Counted from the first letter of the stretch, positions 28,781 through 39,273 are shown. The stretch is DNA of 64,000 nucleotides from Nitrososphaera sp. (GCA_029263715.1 JAJUFP010000004.1:153710-217709), one strand, 5' to 3'. Notes: generated by a model not told the origin, from the sequence alone. Numbers and translations are program-made.

Positions 28781-30720
28781 CCCAGCACCTTTTTCAGTTC
28801 CTCGTACGCCTGCCTCACTTCATCGATGGCGGCTCCGTCTTCAAGGGTGGTGATGTCGCCTATCTTTTCTCCACTGGCAATGGACTTGAGCAGCCTTCGC
28901 ATTATCTTGCCGCTACGGGTTTTTGGAAGCTTGCCCACAAAGTACAGCTCGTCAGGAGCGGCTATGGGCCCCACGGTCTTTCTGATGTGCTCCACGATTT
29001 CCTTGCGCAGCGCCTCGGATTTTGAGATGCCCTCCTTGGTCACAAGGAAGGCGATTATGACCTCACCCTTTGTTGGATCCGGTTTGCCAGCAACCGCTGC
29101 CTCGGCTATCGCCGGATGCGAGACAAACGCGCTTTCCAGCTCCATGGTTCCAAGCCGGTGGCCGGCCACCTTCAGAACGTCGTCTGCCCGGCCCAAAAGC
29201 CAGAGGTAGCCATCATGGTCGACAAGGGCGTAATCGCCGGGATAGTAAACGCCGTCAAACTTGCTCCAGTATGTGTCTTTGTACTTCTCGTCATCTCCCC
29301 ACAGCGACAGAAGCATTCCTGGCCAGGGCTTTCTAACCACAATGTAGCCCTTGGTGCCGGGGCTTACTGGCCGGCCGTTTTCATCCACCACGCCAGCGTC
29401 GACTCCGGGCATTGGGAATGTTGCTGATCCAGGCTTCATGGGGACCATGTCGATGCCGGTGCATGCACCAAGCATGATGCCGCCGGTCTCTGTCTGCCAC
29501 CAGGTATCGATGATGGGGCAGCCCTCCTTGCCGATGGTCTTGTAGTACCACATCCAGACCTCCGGGTTGATGGGCTCTCCAACCGTGCCCAGAAGGCGTA
29601 GGGAAGAAAGATCAAACGAGTTGGGTATCGCGTCCCCGTACTTCATGTACATTCGCAGGGCGGTTGGCGTGGTATAGAGTATGGTCGCACCGTGCTTTTC
29701 AACAACTGCCCAGTACCTGTCAGGCTTTGGATAGTCCGGCGCACCGTCATACATTACCTCGGTGATGCCATGCATCAGCGGGGCGTACACAATGTAGCTG
29801 TGGCCGGTGACCCACCCGATGTCTGCAGTGCAAAAAAAGACGTCGTCCTTTTTGTAGTCAAAGACCCATTTTGCGGTGGAGTAAAGATGTGTCAGATACC
29901 CGCCAGTGCCGTGCATTACGCCCTTGGGCTTGCCTGTCGTGCCTGACGTGTACAGGATGTAGAGCGGATGCGTGCTTTCCACCATCTCCGGTTCGCAGTA
30001 CGGCGCGGCCTTTTCAACAGCTTCATGCCACCAGAGGTCTTTTGGACCCATCCTGACTTCGTTGCCCATCCTCTTGAACACGACTACATGCTCAACTGAT
30101 GGAGTGGAACCTATGGACTCGTCAACCACCTTCTTTAGGTCCACCAGCCTTCCTTTGCGCATGCCGCCGTCGGCCGTCACGATCACCTTGGACCCTGCGT
30201 CGTTGATCCTGTCTATCAGCGCCTGCGAGCTAAAACCCGAGAAAACCACGGAATGCGTGGCACCGATCCTTGCGCAGGCCAGCATGGCCACAGGAAGTTC
30301 CGGCACCATGGGCATGTAGATGGTAACCCTGTCGTCTTTGCGCACCCCAAGGTTCCGAAGCACGTTTGCAAACTTGTTTACATGACGGTAAAGCTGAAAG
30401 TAGGTAAGGGTCCTTGACTCGCCGGTCTCCGACTCCCAGATTATGGCGGCCTTGTTCTTTGTCTCCGAGTTCATGTGCTTGTCAAGACAGTTTACAGACG
30501 CATTTAGCAGTCCGCCGGCGAACCACCGGGCAAACGGCGGGTTCCATTCTAAGACCCGGTCCCATTGCCGGCTCCAGACAAGGTTCCTGGCTTGCTCTGA
30601 CCAGAATTTTTCCGGATCAGACAAAGCCTCTTTTGAGACTTTTTCAAGGAGCCTTCCGGGCTTGACGGTGACCTTGAGTTTGCCGCTCTCCTCGTATAGC
30701 TTTGAAGGAACATCTGACAA
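28777..30720 (-). CDS. acs: Acetyl-CoA synthetase
   Basis: YTSGTTGKPKGVMHGTGGYL, WWQTETGG, KTRSGKIMRRLLK. Confidence 0.96.
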   Translation of the reverse strand: MSDVPSKLYEESGKLKVTVKPGRLLEKVSKEALSDPEKFWSEQARNLVWSRQWDRVLEWNPPFARWFAGGLLNASVNCLDKHMNSETKNKAAIIWESETGESRTLTYFQLYRHVNKFANVLRNLGVRKDDRVTIYMPMVPELPVAMLACARIGATHSVVFSGFSSQALIDRINDAGSKVIVTADGGMRKGRLVDLKKVVDESIGSTPSVEHVVVFKRMGNEVRMGPKDLWWHEAVEKAAPYCEPEMVESTHPLYILYTSGTTGKPKGVMHGTGGYLTHLYSTAKWVFDYKKDDVFFCTADIGWVTGHSYIVYAPLMHGITEVMYDGAPDYPKPDRYWAVVEKHGATILYTTPTALRMYMKYGDAIPNSFDLSSLRLLGTVGEPINPEVWMWYYKTIGKEGCPIIDTWWQTETGGIMLGACTGIDMVPMKPGSATFPMPGVDAGVVDENGRPVSPGTKGYIVVRKPWPGMLLSLWGDDEKYKDTYWSKFDGVYYPGDYALVDHDGYLWLLGRADDVLKVAGHRLGTMELESAFVSHPAIAEAAVAGKPDPTKGEVIIAFLVTKEGISKSEALRKEIVEHIRKTVGPIAAPDELYFVGKLPKTRSGKIMRRLLKSIASGEKIGDITTLEDGAAIDEVRQAYEELKKVLG

Positions 30721-30804
30721 GTATCAGAGATTAAGGGAAATTTGTTTTAAAAATTGTTCGTTTGATAATAGAAAGGGTAGCCGGGTTTGATGGCCCCGGT
30801 TTGT

Positions 30805-31587
30805 TTATTTCTGGATTACCTGGTGAAGCCAGCTGGATTCCTGTGAATCGCCGGTAGCTGCGACTGCCACGGGTTTTTCTTCGGTTGTCGGCGCACTTGC
30901 TACCTGCGGCACTTCAACGGGCGTGGGACTCACTTCTGCAGGACTCTCCTTTGGTTGAGCCTCTGCCGGTGCTGGCGCGGCTGTTGTTCCAATGTTTTCC
31001 AGCGTGAGAAGCGAGATCTTGTTTCTGACGTTGGAGATCTCGGTCTTTTCGTTATCGATGTGCTCCACAAGCTCATCGGTGTTGAGCTTGATCTGCTGGT
31101 AGGTTTCTTCCTTCATCTCGTTGCTTCTGAACTGGAGCTTGGCGTCAAACAGCACGGACTTGACGTTCTTGGCTTCCGCATCAAGCTCGCCAAGACGGGC
31201 GTTCAGTTTTTCTACCACTGCCTTTTCTGTTTCTTCCAGTTCGTGGAGTTTCTTGTCGTACTTGACGTAGATCAGTTCAGCGTCATCCTTCATCGAATCG
31301 TTTTCAGCGACTATCTCCTGCAAAGCCTTTATCCTTTTTAGTGTCAACGATTTCTGTCGTATGAGCTTCTGTGCTTCAAGCCGCCACTTGGGGATGAAGA
31401 AGACGTACTCCCCCTGAACCACCAGCTGCTCGTAAGGCAGATGCTTGATGCCGGATGAACCGCAATCCACGCTGATGGACTCGATCTCGCCATCTATCTC
31501 TGTGATTATTCCGACTACTCTTCCTATGTAAGTACCATAGATGTCCTTGACCTGTTTGCCTACAAATGCGAGCTTTTCTTCGCTCAT
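30805..31587 (-). CDS. cdvA: CdvA-like cell division protein
   Basis: N-terminal PRC-barrel-like KQVKDIYGTYIGRVVGI, central coiled coil, Pro-rich linker and short conserved-looking C-terminus ESSWLHQVIQK. Confidence 0.85.
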   Translation of the reverse strand: MSEEKLAFVGKQVKDIYGTYIGRVVGIITEIDGEIESISVDCGSSGIKHLPYEQLVVQGEYVFFIPKWRLEAQKLIRQKSLTLKRIKALQEIVAENDSMKDDAELIYVKYDKKLHELEETEKAVVEKLNARLGELDAEAKNVKSVLFDAKLQFRSNEMKEETYQQIKLNTDELVEHIDNEKTEISNVRNKISLLTLENIGTTAAPAPAEAQPKESPAEVSPTPVEVPQVASAPTTEEKPVAVAATGDSQESSWLHQVIQK

Positions 31588-31829
31588 GCGCATTCTAAAG
31601 TAAGTAGGTATAATGACAATAGTGTCAAAATTGTTACATAAACTGTGCAAATTCTGTAGATAGATCTTCCAAAACGGATTCTAATGAATTGTACTAGCAG
31701 AGTTTTCACGTAGTTAATCATTTTGTTCGTGATTTTGGTTATCCTGTAACAAGTGAAATCGCCTCCCTTTTGTTGCAGATTTTAAGTGCAAGAAGGGGTG
31801 GAAATATACTAAAGAGACCACAGATTGGA

Positions 31830-32783
31830 CTAAGACAGGAGATGGATTGGATACATCTCCGGGGAGTCCGGTGTCATCTTGTATTTCCAACGGTTGGGCT
31901 TAAAGACTTGAAAGCGCTTTCGTTTGGCAAAATGAAGACCGCGTAATGTCGCGTCTCCAATAACAATACCATCACCTGGCGCGGCAGACTGAATTTTCGT
32001 AGCTAGATTGATGGTAAATCCGATCAGATCTTTGTGCATTTTGACTGCTGCATCTCCAACGGTCTGGACAAGAGCATCACCAGAATCGATTCCGATCCTG
32101 AAGTGTATTTCAGGTAGTCCTCTATCTTTTAACAGCGGGTTAATTCCTTCGTGAATCATCCGCTTCATCGCAATAGCGCAATCAACAGCAGTATCGTCCA
32201 TGCCGGGGAACACTAGAATAGGAAAATATGCTATAAGTCCATCCCCCACATACTTGAGCACGAACCCATTATAGTTTCCGACGAGTGATGCCATCTCTTG
32301 TAGGAAGACCATTATCACTTTTGCATTGTCTTTCGATGAGATCTGTTGACTCATTTTCGTTGAGCCTTTGATGTCGATACATAGAATAACGAACCACGCT
32401 TCATGGTCGTTAACAAGTTTTGCAAGGAAATCGTCTGATGCATCCTTATGTTGATAACCCACTTCTTGTTGTCCATCAAGAAGATTCCGCACTATTGCTT
32501 TGCGCTGGCCCACATAGTATAGAAAGTCTGTTATCTTTGGACGGATCATACCCACCGGAACGCCTTTCATATTCCTTGTAATCTCCTGCATTGTTTCCTC
32601 GTATGGTCCGATCAGTTCCTTGTCAAATTTGTCATAGAGATAGTCAATGCCATCGACTATGCGATGCTCGTAACGTTGCGGGTCTGGAACAATCTTGCAG
32701 TTATACAGATTTTGCTTGCCAGGTATTCTGACAAGTTCTTTAAATTCAAAGTCAATTCTTTTTCTAGGATACTTGGTCGGCAT
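31830..32783 (-). CDS. Class III nucleotidyl cyclase
   Basis: VILCIDIKGSTKMSQQ, YVGDGLIAYFP, FRIGIDSGDALVQTVG, GFTINLATKIQSAA. Confidence 0.85.
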   Translation of the reverse strand: MPTKYPRKRIDFEFKELVRIPGKQNLYNCKIVPDPQRYEHRIVDGIDYLYDKFDKELIGPYEETMQEITRNMKGVPVGMIRPKITDFLYYVGQRKAIVRNLLDGQQEVGYQHKDASDDFLAKLVNDHEAWFVILCIDIKGSTKMSQQISSKDNAKVIMVFLQEMASLVGNYNGFVLKYVGDGLIAYFPILVFPGMDDTAVDCAIAMKRMIHEGINPLLKDRGLPEIHFRIGIDSGDALVQTVGDAAVKMHKDLIGFTINLATKIQSAAPGDGIVIGDATLRGLHFAKRKRFQVFKPNRWKYKMTPDSPEMYPIHLLS

Positions 32784-32993
32784 CGTTTACTGTAATAGTC
32801 ACTAGATCGCCTACTGTGGTTTTAAACTTTCGGGTTTTACCGCCGTTACGAATCCTTGTGATACCACTACGCAGGTTGTGCACTTGACGCTGTACTGAAA
32901 CGTCGAGGCGTCCTGATCGCTCATCAATGCAACTAGCCCTCCAGTCCATGCCCGCATTCCGGCGACATAGTCAAGATATTGGATGAGTATTCG

Positions 32994-33758
32994 TCAGTAA
33001 TCGATAGATTTTCTAGTATAAGTTACCATATCTTCAACTATCGTGATGTATTTTTGAGCATCTGTTTCTTCTAACTTGAAGGGGCGCTTTAGGTATCTGG
33101 CTGCATCTGTTAATCCTCGCAACTGATTCAGAGTGTCTTTGTACTCCGATTTGGCATTTCCAATATTGATAAATGCGTTGTATCTTTGTTGAGTCCGATT
33201 ATGTGTTTGTTTTTTAATATAGTCTTTTTCTGACATCGTGAAAAGATGTGCAGTGGCAAGTAGCTCTACTGCGCTAAAGAGATTGTCTACGAATGGCCGA
33301 TCGAGCTTGTTCTGATGGCACAGTTTCGCCCCTTCAAAAAATTGGAGTGCAGAATCGAAGAGCTTTTTGGCTCTGCCCTTATTCTGTCGAAAGTCAAAAT
33401 GGATATACCAGTTATCTCTAAGTTTGAGCATAGTTAGGTGGCCCACATTCGGACTGTCCTTGTCAGTCAATGTGATGTCAACGATGTCTTCAACTTCATC
33501 TTCATAGATCTTCTCATTTGGTTTTTTCTTTACTCCTAGCTTTAGTTTGAGCTTACCTAGCGCCAAAACTTCATCGTTAAGTCTTATTATGACCCGGTCT
33601 GCATCGGGGTCCATTATTACCTGGGCCTTTTCTAGTGGAAAATTATCTGCAAGTTGACCTTGCTCTTTTCGTTTCCTGATTTCAGGATTTATCCAGAGCT
33701 CTAGTATGTTATTGAAAAAAACCTTCGAACCCTCCACTCCAAAAATATCTTTGGACAT
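32994..33758 (-). CDS. Hypothetical protein with HEPN-like helical domain
   Basis: FFEGAKLCHQNKLDRPFVDNLFSAVELLATAHLFTMSEKDY...RYNAF. Confidence 0.55.
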   Translation of the reverse strand: MSKDIFGVEGSKVFFNNILELWINPEIRKRKEQGQLADNFPLEKAQVIMDPDADRVIIRLNDEVLALGKLKLKLGVKKKPNEKIYEDEVEDIVDITLTDKDSPNVGHLTMLKLRDNWYIHFDFRQNKGRAKKLFDSALQFFEGAKLCHQNKLDRPFVDNLFSAVELLATAHLFTMSEKDYIKKQTHNRTQQRYNAFINIGNAKSEYKDTLNQLRGLTDAARYLKRPFKLEETDAQKYITIVEDMVTYTRKSIDY

Positions 33759-33929
33759 AAGTAGCGCAACAGAAATTAACTATAAAAGATAGCTAAATGT
33801 ATCGCTATCAAGGATGATCTTTTGGTTTCTGTTCTAGGTAGTAGCAGAACCAGTCAACTTTTCAAAAGTAGAAAAACTATTAGAACAAAAAAGGAAAAAA
33901 CGCGAAAGGCTGATGCCTTTCTTCGTATT

Positions 33930-34379
33930 TTATCTTGTGAACTGCTGCTGTGCTTGTGAGTAGAATGCAGTCCAGGCCTTAGCAACGTTGGTGCTAAAGT
34001 CAGTGACAGCATCGACGGTCCTGTTGTAGATCTTTAGGTTCTCTCTTGCTGCGTCAAGGGCGTTGATGGTCAGCTGGTTGTTGATTCCAATGGACCTGAT
34101 GACGTTGTTGGTCATCTCGGTTGACTGCTTTACATACAGGTCGGTGTACGGCATAGCTGTCGGTACGTTCCAGTTGCTTGCCAGCTGCTTCTGAGCAGAG
34201 ATGGCAGTCTGGATCATGTTCTTTGTGGTCTGTATGTAGTCCAGTTGCAGGTTAGAAAAAGACTGTAAATACTGTGGTTGAGCCTTTGCAATCTCGTCTA
34301 CGGTCCTAATAAAATTCTCTCTCACTGCGTCAAAAGCGTCGGTTCTTGGGGTTTCGTCTTTGGCTATTTTGTCGGCCAT
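33930..34379 (-). CDS. Phasin-like helical protein
   Basis: Entirely helical amphipathic sequence with repeated DAARENLK/FDAVRENF elements. Confidence 0.5.
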   Translation of the reverse strand: MADKIAKDETPRTDAFDAVRENFIRTVDEIAKAQPQYLQSFSNLQLDYIQTTKNMIQTAISAQKQLASNWNVPTAMPYTDLYVKQSTEMTNNVIRSIGINNQLTINALDAARENLKIYNRTVDAVTDFSTNVAKAWTAFYSQAQQQFTR

Positions 34380-34470
34380 TTTTATTACCGTATATTGGTA
34401 TTAAATGGCAGTATATAAACTTTGGTTCACAATGGTATTGATTGGTAATGTATGTCGGCAGGTGCCTACT

Positions 34471-36114
34471 CTACCCATTAGCCTGCTGCCTCTTTTTCTC
34501 GGTCCTCTTCTCCGCATCAAACCTTTCCAGCTGGTACCGCTCCATGTCCACAAAACGAATGCCTTGGGCCAGAACGGGATGCACCCTGCTTATCTGGCGG
34601 TACATCTGCTGGCAGACGGCCCGGTAGTCTGGATGGCCCTGCGGCACGGTGCGAAGCTCTATCATGTGGCAGGCCTCGCGCAGGTTGAGCTTGATAAAAT
34701 ACGGGTAGCGGTATGCAAAATTCACGACGTACTGCGCTTCCTCCGGCATGGTCTTTGCAATCTCTTCGTACACTTCCTTGGACAAGGACATGCATTCTCG
34801 GAACTCCTTTTCGATTCCGGCCTCGACTAACTCTGCTGGCATGTCGTATCCATGCCGCGTTGAAAGCAGCTGCCGCTCCATCGTCAGGATCCGGTGCCTG
34901 TGCAGGTCGCGAAACATCCCAAAGTTCGTGCAAAGCTCAAAGGTGTAATCCACCATTTCAAAAGCCCTGCCGGGCCGCTGTCGGCGGTTCTGACGGAACT
35001 GCGTATAGGCGCCAATTACCCGGTGCCGGTCTTCTGAGGCCAGGGATTTGACGTACCGCATTATGCTTTCTAGCGGCATGCCTTCAGCCTGCTCGTACAG
35101 GATTGCCGATGCCACCCGGACCTCGGCTTCAAAGTTATCGGCAAAGTCCAGAAGTCGGACCGGCTCAGGCGTAGAAGATGTCAGCCCGGCAAGATGGTTT
35201 TTTGCCAGCTTTTTAATCTCGCCTTCAGTTTTTGTCAAATAGTCCTGCAGCGCCTGCCCGTGCCTGTCGCTGGCGCGCCGGACAAACGATGGTATTACCG
35301 CAGACAGCTCTTCGAACATCTGTGCAGAAATGGATGTTACCTCGGCCAGCTTTGATCCGTGCATCAGGGTTATGAGGTATTCAAATGCCCTTCCGTTGCC
35401 GGTTATGCCGACGTTGGTCAGAGTTGCGGCAGGCAAAAGCCCGCGCAGCAGATCCAGAGTCTTTGCGCGTATCGTGGCCTTGTAGATCCGCTTTGCCGCT
35501 TCGATGTCCTTTTCAACCCTTAGATCTCCAAAGGGCTTGTCCTTCTGCGAAGACGAATCAAAGAAGATGAACCGGTCTATAGGCTCGCGCTCCTCTATGT
35601 ACTTCTGCAGCGGCTGTATGTTTTTGCTGTAAACGTCAAAGGAATGATCGCAGGCGCCGATGTACCTGTCTGCATGGCGAGAAGAAAGGATACGCGCCTC
35701 TCTGCAGTATCTGTATAGTCCCCTCACCTTCTGGTCAAAGGGCACGTACCTGGATGACTTTTCCAGGTAGGACAGGCCGATTCTGCGGTCCTCTATTTTT
35801 TTGGCAGCAATGTTGGATATGCCTTCCACCGCTATCTGGGCTATCCCAAGCTCCGCAACCGAGTCGTCACCGTACTCCAAAAGCACTTTTTGGTAAAACT
35901 CTTCGCCGCGGTTTGGATTTCTGGCAAATTCATCCAGAAATACGCGGCGCATGCTCTTGTCTGTCCGGGAATACCTAGACATCAGAGCCCCCCTGTCCAC
36001 CTGTTTTGGGGTGATTATTGCAAAGACAGCCTTGTCAGTGTTGGAAAAATGCCCCCTTAGAAGTGATTTTTCTTCTTCAGAAAAGCTGTCAAGGAAAATG
36101 GTATTATCAGACAA
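34471..36114 (-). CDS. thyX: Tandem-domain ThyX-like flavin-dependent thymidylate synthase
   Basis: [20 protein letters not shown] in the N-terminal half and [24 protein letters not shown] in the C-terminal half. Confidence 0.85.
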   Translation of the reverse strand: MSDNTIFLDSFSEEEKSLLRGHFSNTDKAVFAIITPKQVDRGALMSRYSRTDKSMRRVFLDEFARNPNRGEEFYQKVLLEYGDDSVAELGIAQIAVEGISNIAAKKIEDRRIGLSYLEKSSRYVPFDQKVRGLYRYCREARILSSRHADRYIGACDHSFDVYSKNIQPLQKYIEEREPIDRFIFFDSSSQKDKPFGDLRVEKDIEAAKRIYKATIRAKTLDLLRGLLPAATLTNVGITGNGRAFEYLITLMHGSKLAEVTSISAQMFEELSAVIPSFVRRASDRHGQALQDYLTKTEGEIKKLAKNHLAGLTSSTPEPVRLLDFADNFEAEVRVASAILYEQAEGMPLESIMRYVKSLASEDRHRVIGAYTQFRQNRRQRPGRAFEMVDYTFELCTNFGMFRDLHRHRILTMERQLLSTRHGYDMPAELVEAGIEKEFRECMSLSKEVYEEIAKTMPEEAQYVVNFAYRYPYFIKLNLREACHMIELRTVPQGHPDYRAVCQQMYRQISRVHPVLAQGIRFVDMERYQLERFDAEKRTEKKRQQANG

Positions 36115-36227
36115 GCCCGCAGTAGAGATTGGTTTGGGTGTTTAATAAAACCAACCTATGCAATCATCAAATTATCAGGTGTTTGGCACAAGAATTAATA
36201 AATATGGCAAAATAGAAGGTTATTTCG

Positions 36228-36863
36228 TTGTCCACCACGACAGTATCGGAGTATATCTGTGAAGACTGTGGAACTCTGTTGATACACAGCAATCCGATTA
36301 CCCTTCAAAGCATGAAGGAAGTTCACGATCAACTGTGTTTTGCAAAGAGGCAGAAGGCAAGGGCGGCCGAGGCTGCCAAGGCGGCACCCAAGCCAGCTGC
36401 TGTCCCGTCTCCGGCTGCCGCGGCTGCTCCAAAACCATCCGCAGCGCCTCCGCCTGCCATGCCATCCCCGGCTGCACCGGCAGCTGGCGGCAACACCACC
36501 ATATCCCTGTCAGGGACAGGCACAAGCTACTCCAAGGTGGACGGACCCATAGACACAGGCTTTAAGTCAAAGAGGCAGGTGGTCGGCCAGTACAGCGGCA
36601 TAAACGTGTGGGGGCCGCTAGACGCACCCGGCCAGCTGGGAATATGGGGAAGCAACGTCTGCGTTGATTTTGATATATGCGTGGCCGATGGGGCATGCAT
36701 CGAGGCCTGCCCAGTCAACGTGTATGAATGGCTGGAGACGCCTGGACACCCTGCATCAGAGAAGAAGGCTTTCATGATAAGAGAAAAGGATTGCATATTC
36801 TGCCTCGCATGCGAGAACGTATGTCCGCCGCAGGCCATAAAGATATTCCAGAAGGCCGGATAA
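36228..36863 (+). CDS. 4Fe-4S ferredoxin with N-terminal zinc-finger and Ala/Pro linker
   Basis: [12 protein letters not shown]...[45 protein letters not shown] start. Confidence 0.9.
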   Translation: MSTTTVSEYICEDCGTLLIHSNPITLQSMKEVHDQLCFAKRQKARAAEAAKAAPKPAAVPSPAAAAAPKPSAAPPPAMPSPAAPAAGGNTTISLSGTGTSYSKVDGPIDTGFKSKRQVVGQYSGINVWGPLDAPGQLGIWGSNVCVDFDICVADGACIEACPVNVYEWLETPGHPASEKKAFMIREKDCIFCLACENVCPPQAIKIFQKAG

Positions 36864-36901
36864 CTTAACCGTATATATCACGACATTTCCCACTAGTAGC
36901 G

Positions 36902-37399
36902 TTGGCTAGATTCCGCGTTGTAGCCACCGGTGGAACCTTTGACGAGATCCATGCAGGCCACATCGCGCTTTTGCGCAAGGCCTTTGAAGTCGGCGAGAAG
37001 GTCATAATCGGCGTTTCAAGCGACGCATTTGCCTGGAAAAACAAGGGAAAAAAACTGAACCACAGCTTTGAGCAGCGGGTTGAAAGCCTCAAAAAGGCAA
37101 TCGAGGCGGAATTTGGGGACGTCGATTACGTTATTGCAAAACTGGACAATGATTTTGGACCGGCAGTCATCTCCGGAGACGTTGGCGCGCTGGTGGCGAG
37201 CTCAGAAACCCAGTCAAAGGGCAAGCTGCTCAACGAGATCCGGGCAGAGAGGGGGCTGAATCCTGTTGAGGTTATTGCAGTCAGCCTGGTCAAGGCAGAA
37301 GACGGCCTGCCGATTTCATCGACGCGCATCAGGGCCGGCGAGATAGACAGGCAGGGCAGGTTGTTAAAAGACAGTCGCAGCAGGCTCAACAATAGTTGA
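36902..37399 (+). CDS. Archaeal-type phosphopantetheine adenylyltransferase
   Basis: ATGGTFDEIHAGHIALLRKAFEVGEKVIIGVSSD; ISSTRIRAGEID. Confidence 0.92.
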   Translation: MARFRVVATGGTFDEIHAGHIALLRKAFEVGEKVIIGVSSDAFAWKNKGKKLNHSFEQRVESLKKAIEAEFGDVDYVIAKLDNDFGPAVISGDVGALVASSETQSKGKLLNEIRAERGLNPVEVIAVSLVKAEDGLPISSTRIRAGEIDRQGRLLKDSRSRLNNS

Positions 37400-37418
37400 T
37401 TATCGGAATTTTATCCTG

Positions 37419-37775
37419 TTGATGAGAAAACGGGCCGTGTATCCGGAAAGACCCATCGACTTTGCCGCACGGAAGATAGAAACATCGGTCAAGAACCTTA
37501 GAGAGGGGCTTGATCCCGACATCCTTGCCTACTGGTACAAACGAGTCGAGGACAGATCAAAGGAGATGGTTCCGCCGCACCTCAAAGACAAGATCAGGTT
37601 TGAGCAGGACAGGATACTGTGGATGAAGTTCAGCATGGACGTGTCAAAGCGGGCCGTCCCGTACGTCATGCAGGTCATCGAAGAATACATACCCATGATG
37701 CCGTACTCAACGGGCCTTTATTTCCGCAAGGTGCAGGAGATCCTCACCAACGAGATGAACAAGGACCTGCGCTAG
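37419..37775 (+). CDS. Conserved-looking hypothetical protein
   Basis: 118-aa ORF, no competing ORF, between two genes. Confidence 0.65.
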   Translation: MMRKRAVYPERPIDFAARKIETSVKNLREGLDPDILAYWYKRVEDRSKEMVPPHLKDKIRFEQDRILWMKFSMDVSKRAVPYVMQVIEEYIPMMPYSTGLYFRKVQEILTNEMNKDLR

Positions 37776-38059
37776 TCGCTTATTGTTATCTCGGCCACGG
37801 ATCCGTCAAAGTCGCTTGCCTGTATGCTGGTTTTTCCTTCAGCCACAACCTGCAATAGGTTCTTGAGCCGGCCAGCACTCTCCTCGTCCTTCATGATCAC
37901 GGCATGCGAAGAGTGGTCCTTGAGTTTTATCACGACCTCTGTCCCAACCACCGCGGATATGCCTGCAATGTACACCGTATAGTCTTTCTGCACAGAGACA
38001 AGGCCTGCCAGCTTTTCTGCCTCGTACCTGTCCTCACACTCAAATTTTATGGTCTTCAT
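37772..38059 (-). CDS. Hypothetical protein
   Basis: 95-aa ORF overlapping the trpS start by 4 nt, consistent with an operon. Confidence 0.65.
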   Translation of the reverse strand: MKTIKFECEDRYEAEKLAGLVSVQKDYTVYIAGISAVVGTEVVIKLKDHSSHAVIMKDEESAGRLKNLLQVVAEGKTSIQASDFDGSVAEITISD

Positions 38060-39264
38060 GCCTCAAACGGCTTTTCGTCGTACATGAACATGGCCACCAC
38101 ATCCTTTGCCTTCTCGCGCCGTTTCCGAAACTCGGTTATAAACGGCCTTACTCCTTTTGCCAGGTCTGACTTGCATTCGCCGCAAAGCAGGTTGCCGCTC
38201 TTGCACTTCAGCAGCCGCTCGTCTGACTGCTTTTCCGTGTCAAAAAAGTAACGCAGATACCAAAAGACAGGGCAGCCAATGGGATTGGCGCCCAGCTGCC
38301 TCTGCAGCGCCACTGTCGGCTGGCCGCCGGTAAACGCCGAGGAGACCTTCTTGTCGGCAACCTCCGGCGCGTCGGTGGTAAAGATGGCCGTTTCCGGCTT
38401 TGAAGACGACATCTTGCCTACCATGCCCAGGCCCGGCAGGAACTTGCTGTGTATCTGAGCAGGCTTGTAGTACCCCATCCTGTCGGCAACGTCCCGCGTC
38501 ATCCTCCAGTACGGGTCCTGGTCGATGGCCGCCGGTATGAGGACCGGCGTCGGCCTTCCTTCTATTATGGAGGGCAGAAAGCAAGGCGCGGCCTGGATAG
38601 GCGGAAAGCCTATCATGCCAATGTTGGTTGAATTGTTAAATCCAAATACCGCCTTGGCTGTGGAAAACGTGATCCGCTTTGCCACTTCCGTGGCTATGGG
38701 GTAGAGGTGCTGTATATGCTTGGTATCCACTATTATCTTGGTCTTTTTGGGATCGAAACCCACGGCTATGATGTCCAGTATGTTTTCGTATGTGAAGCGC
38801 CGGACATCCTCTCGAGTCCTCTCCTGGCTGTAGAGGAATTTTTCATCATCTGTCAGCTGGAACAGCAGTTTTGAATCGAACTTGTCCTGCAGGTACTTTG
38901 TGAATATCCAGGGCATTATGTGGCCCATGTGCACCATACCGGACGGCCCGCGGCCCGTGTAAAGGTAAAAGTTCTCCCCCTTTTCGCGCTTGTCTAAGAT
39001 CCAGTCAAAATCCCGGTGGGAGAAGAAATACCCCAGCCTCAGCATTGGATGGATCTCGCCGGTGGCCCTTTTGACCTTCTGCAGAAGTTCTGGAGTAATG
39101 GGCTGAGTCCCAAACTTTTCTACAAGGCGGCCGTAGTCAATCTCGCCTTCCACCTCCCACGGCGTGACCTTGAACTCGCCGTTCTCCTCTGCAATTTCGT
39201 TGGGCTTGTCCATCGATGTTGCAGACATTGTGTTAACGTTTAAAAAGTCTTCTTCATTTGTCAA
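38056..39264 (-). CDS. trpS: Tryptophanyl-tRNA synthetase
   Basis: YTGRGPSGMVHMGHIMPW (HIGH-like) and GKMSSSKPETAIFTTD (KMSKS-like). Confidence 0.95.
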   Translation of the reverse strand: MTNEEDFLNVNTMSATSMDKPNEIAEENGEFKVTPWEVEGEIDYGRLVEKFGTQPITPELLQKVKRATGEIHPMLRLGYFFSHRDFDWILDKREKGENFYLYTGRGPSGMVHMGHIMPWIFTKYLQDKFDSKLLFQLTDDEKFLYSQERTREDVRRFTYENILDIIAVGFDPKKTKIIVDTKHIQHLYPIATEVAKRITFSTAKAVFGFNNSTNIGMIGFPPIQAAPCFLPSIIEGRPTPVLIPAAIDQDPYWRMTRDVADRMGYYKPAQIHSKFLPGLGMVGKMSSSKPETAIFTTDAPEVADKKVSSAFTGGQPTVALQRQLGANPIGCPVFWYLRYFFDTEKQSDERLLKCKSGNLLCGECKSDLAKGVRPFITEFRKRREKAKDVVAMFMYDEKPFEA

Positions 39265-39273
39265 CTGTAATTA

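Noticed and set aside
32764-32949. 61-aa ORF between the cyclase and HEPN-like genes as a confident CDS
   Set aside because: Overlaps the cyclase start, basic low-complexity composition and no recognisable motif; left unannotated
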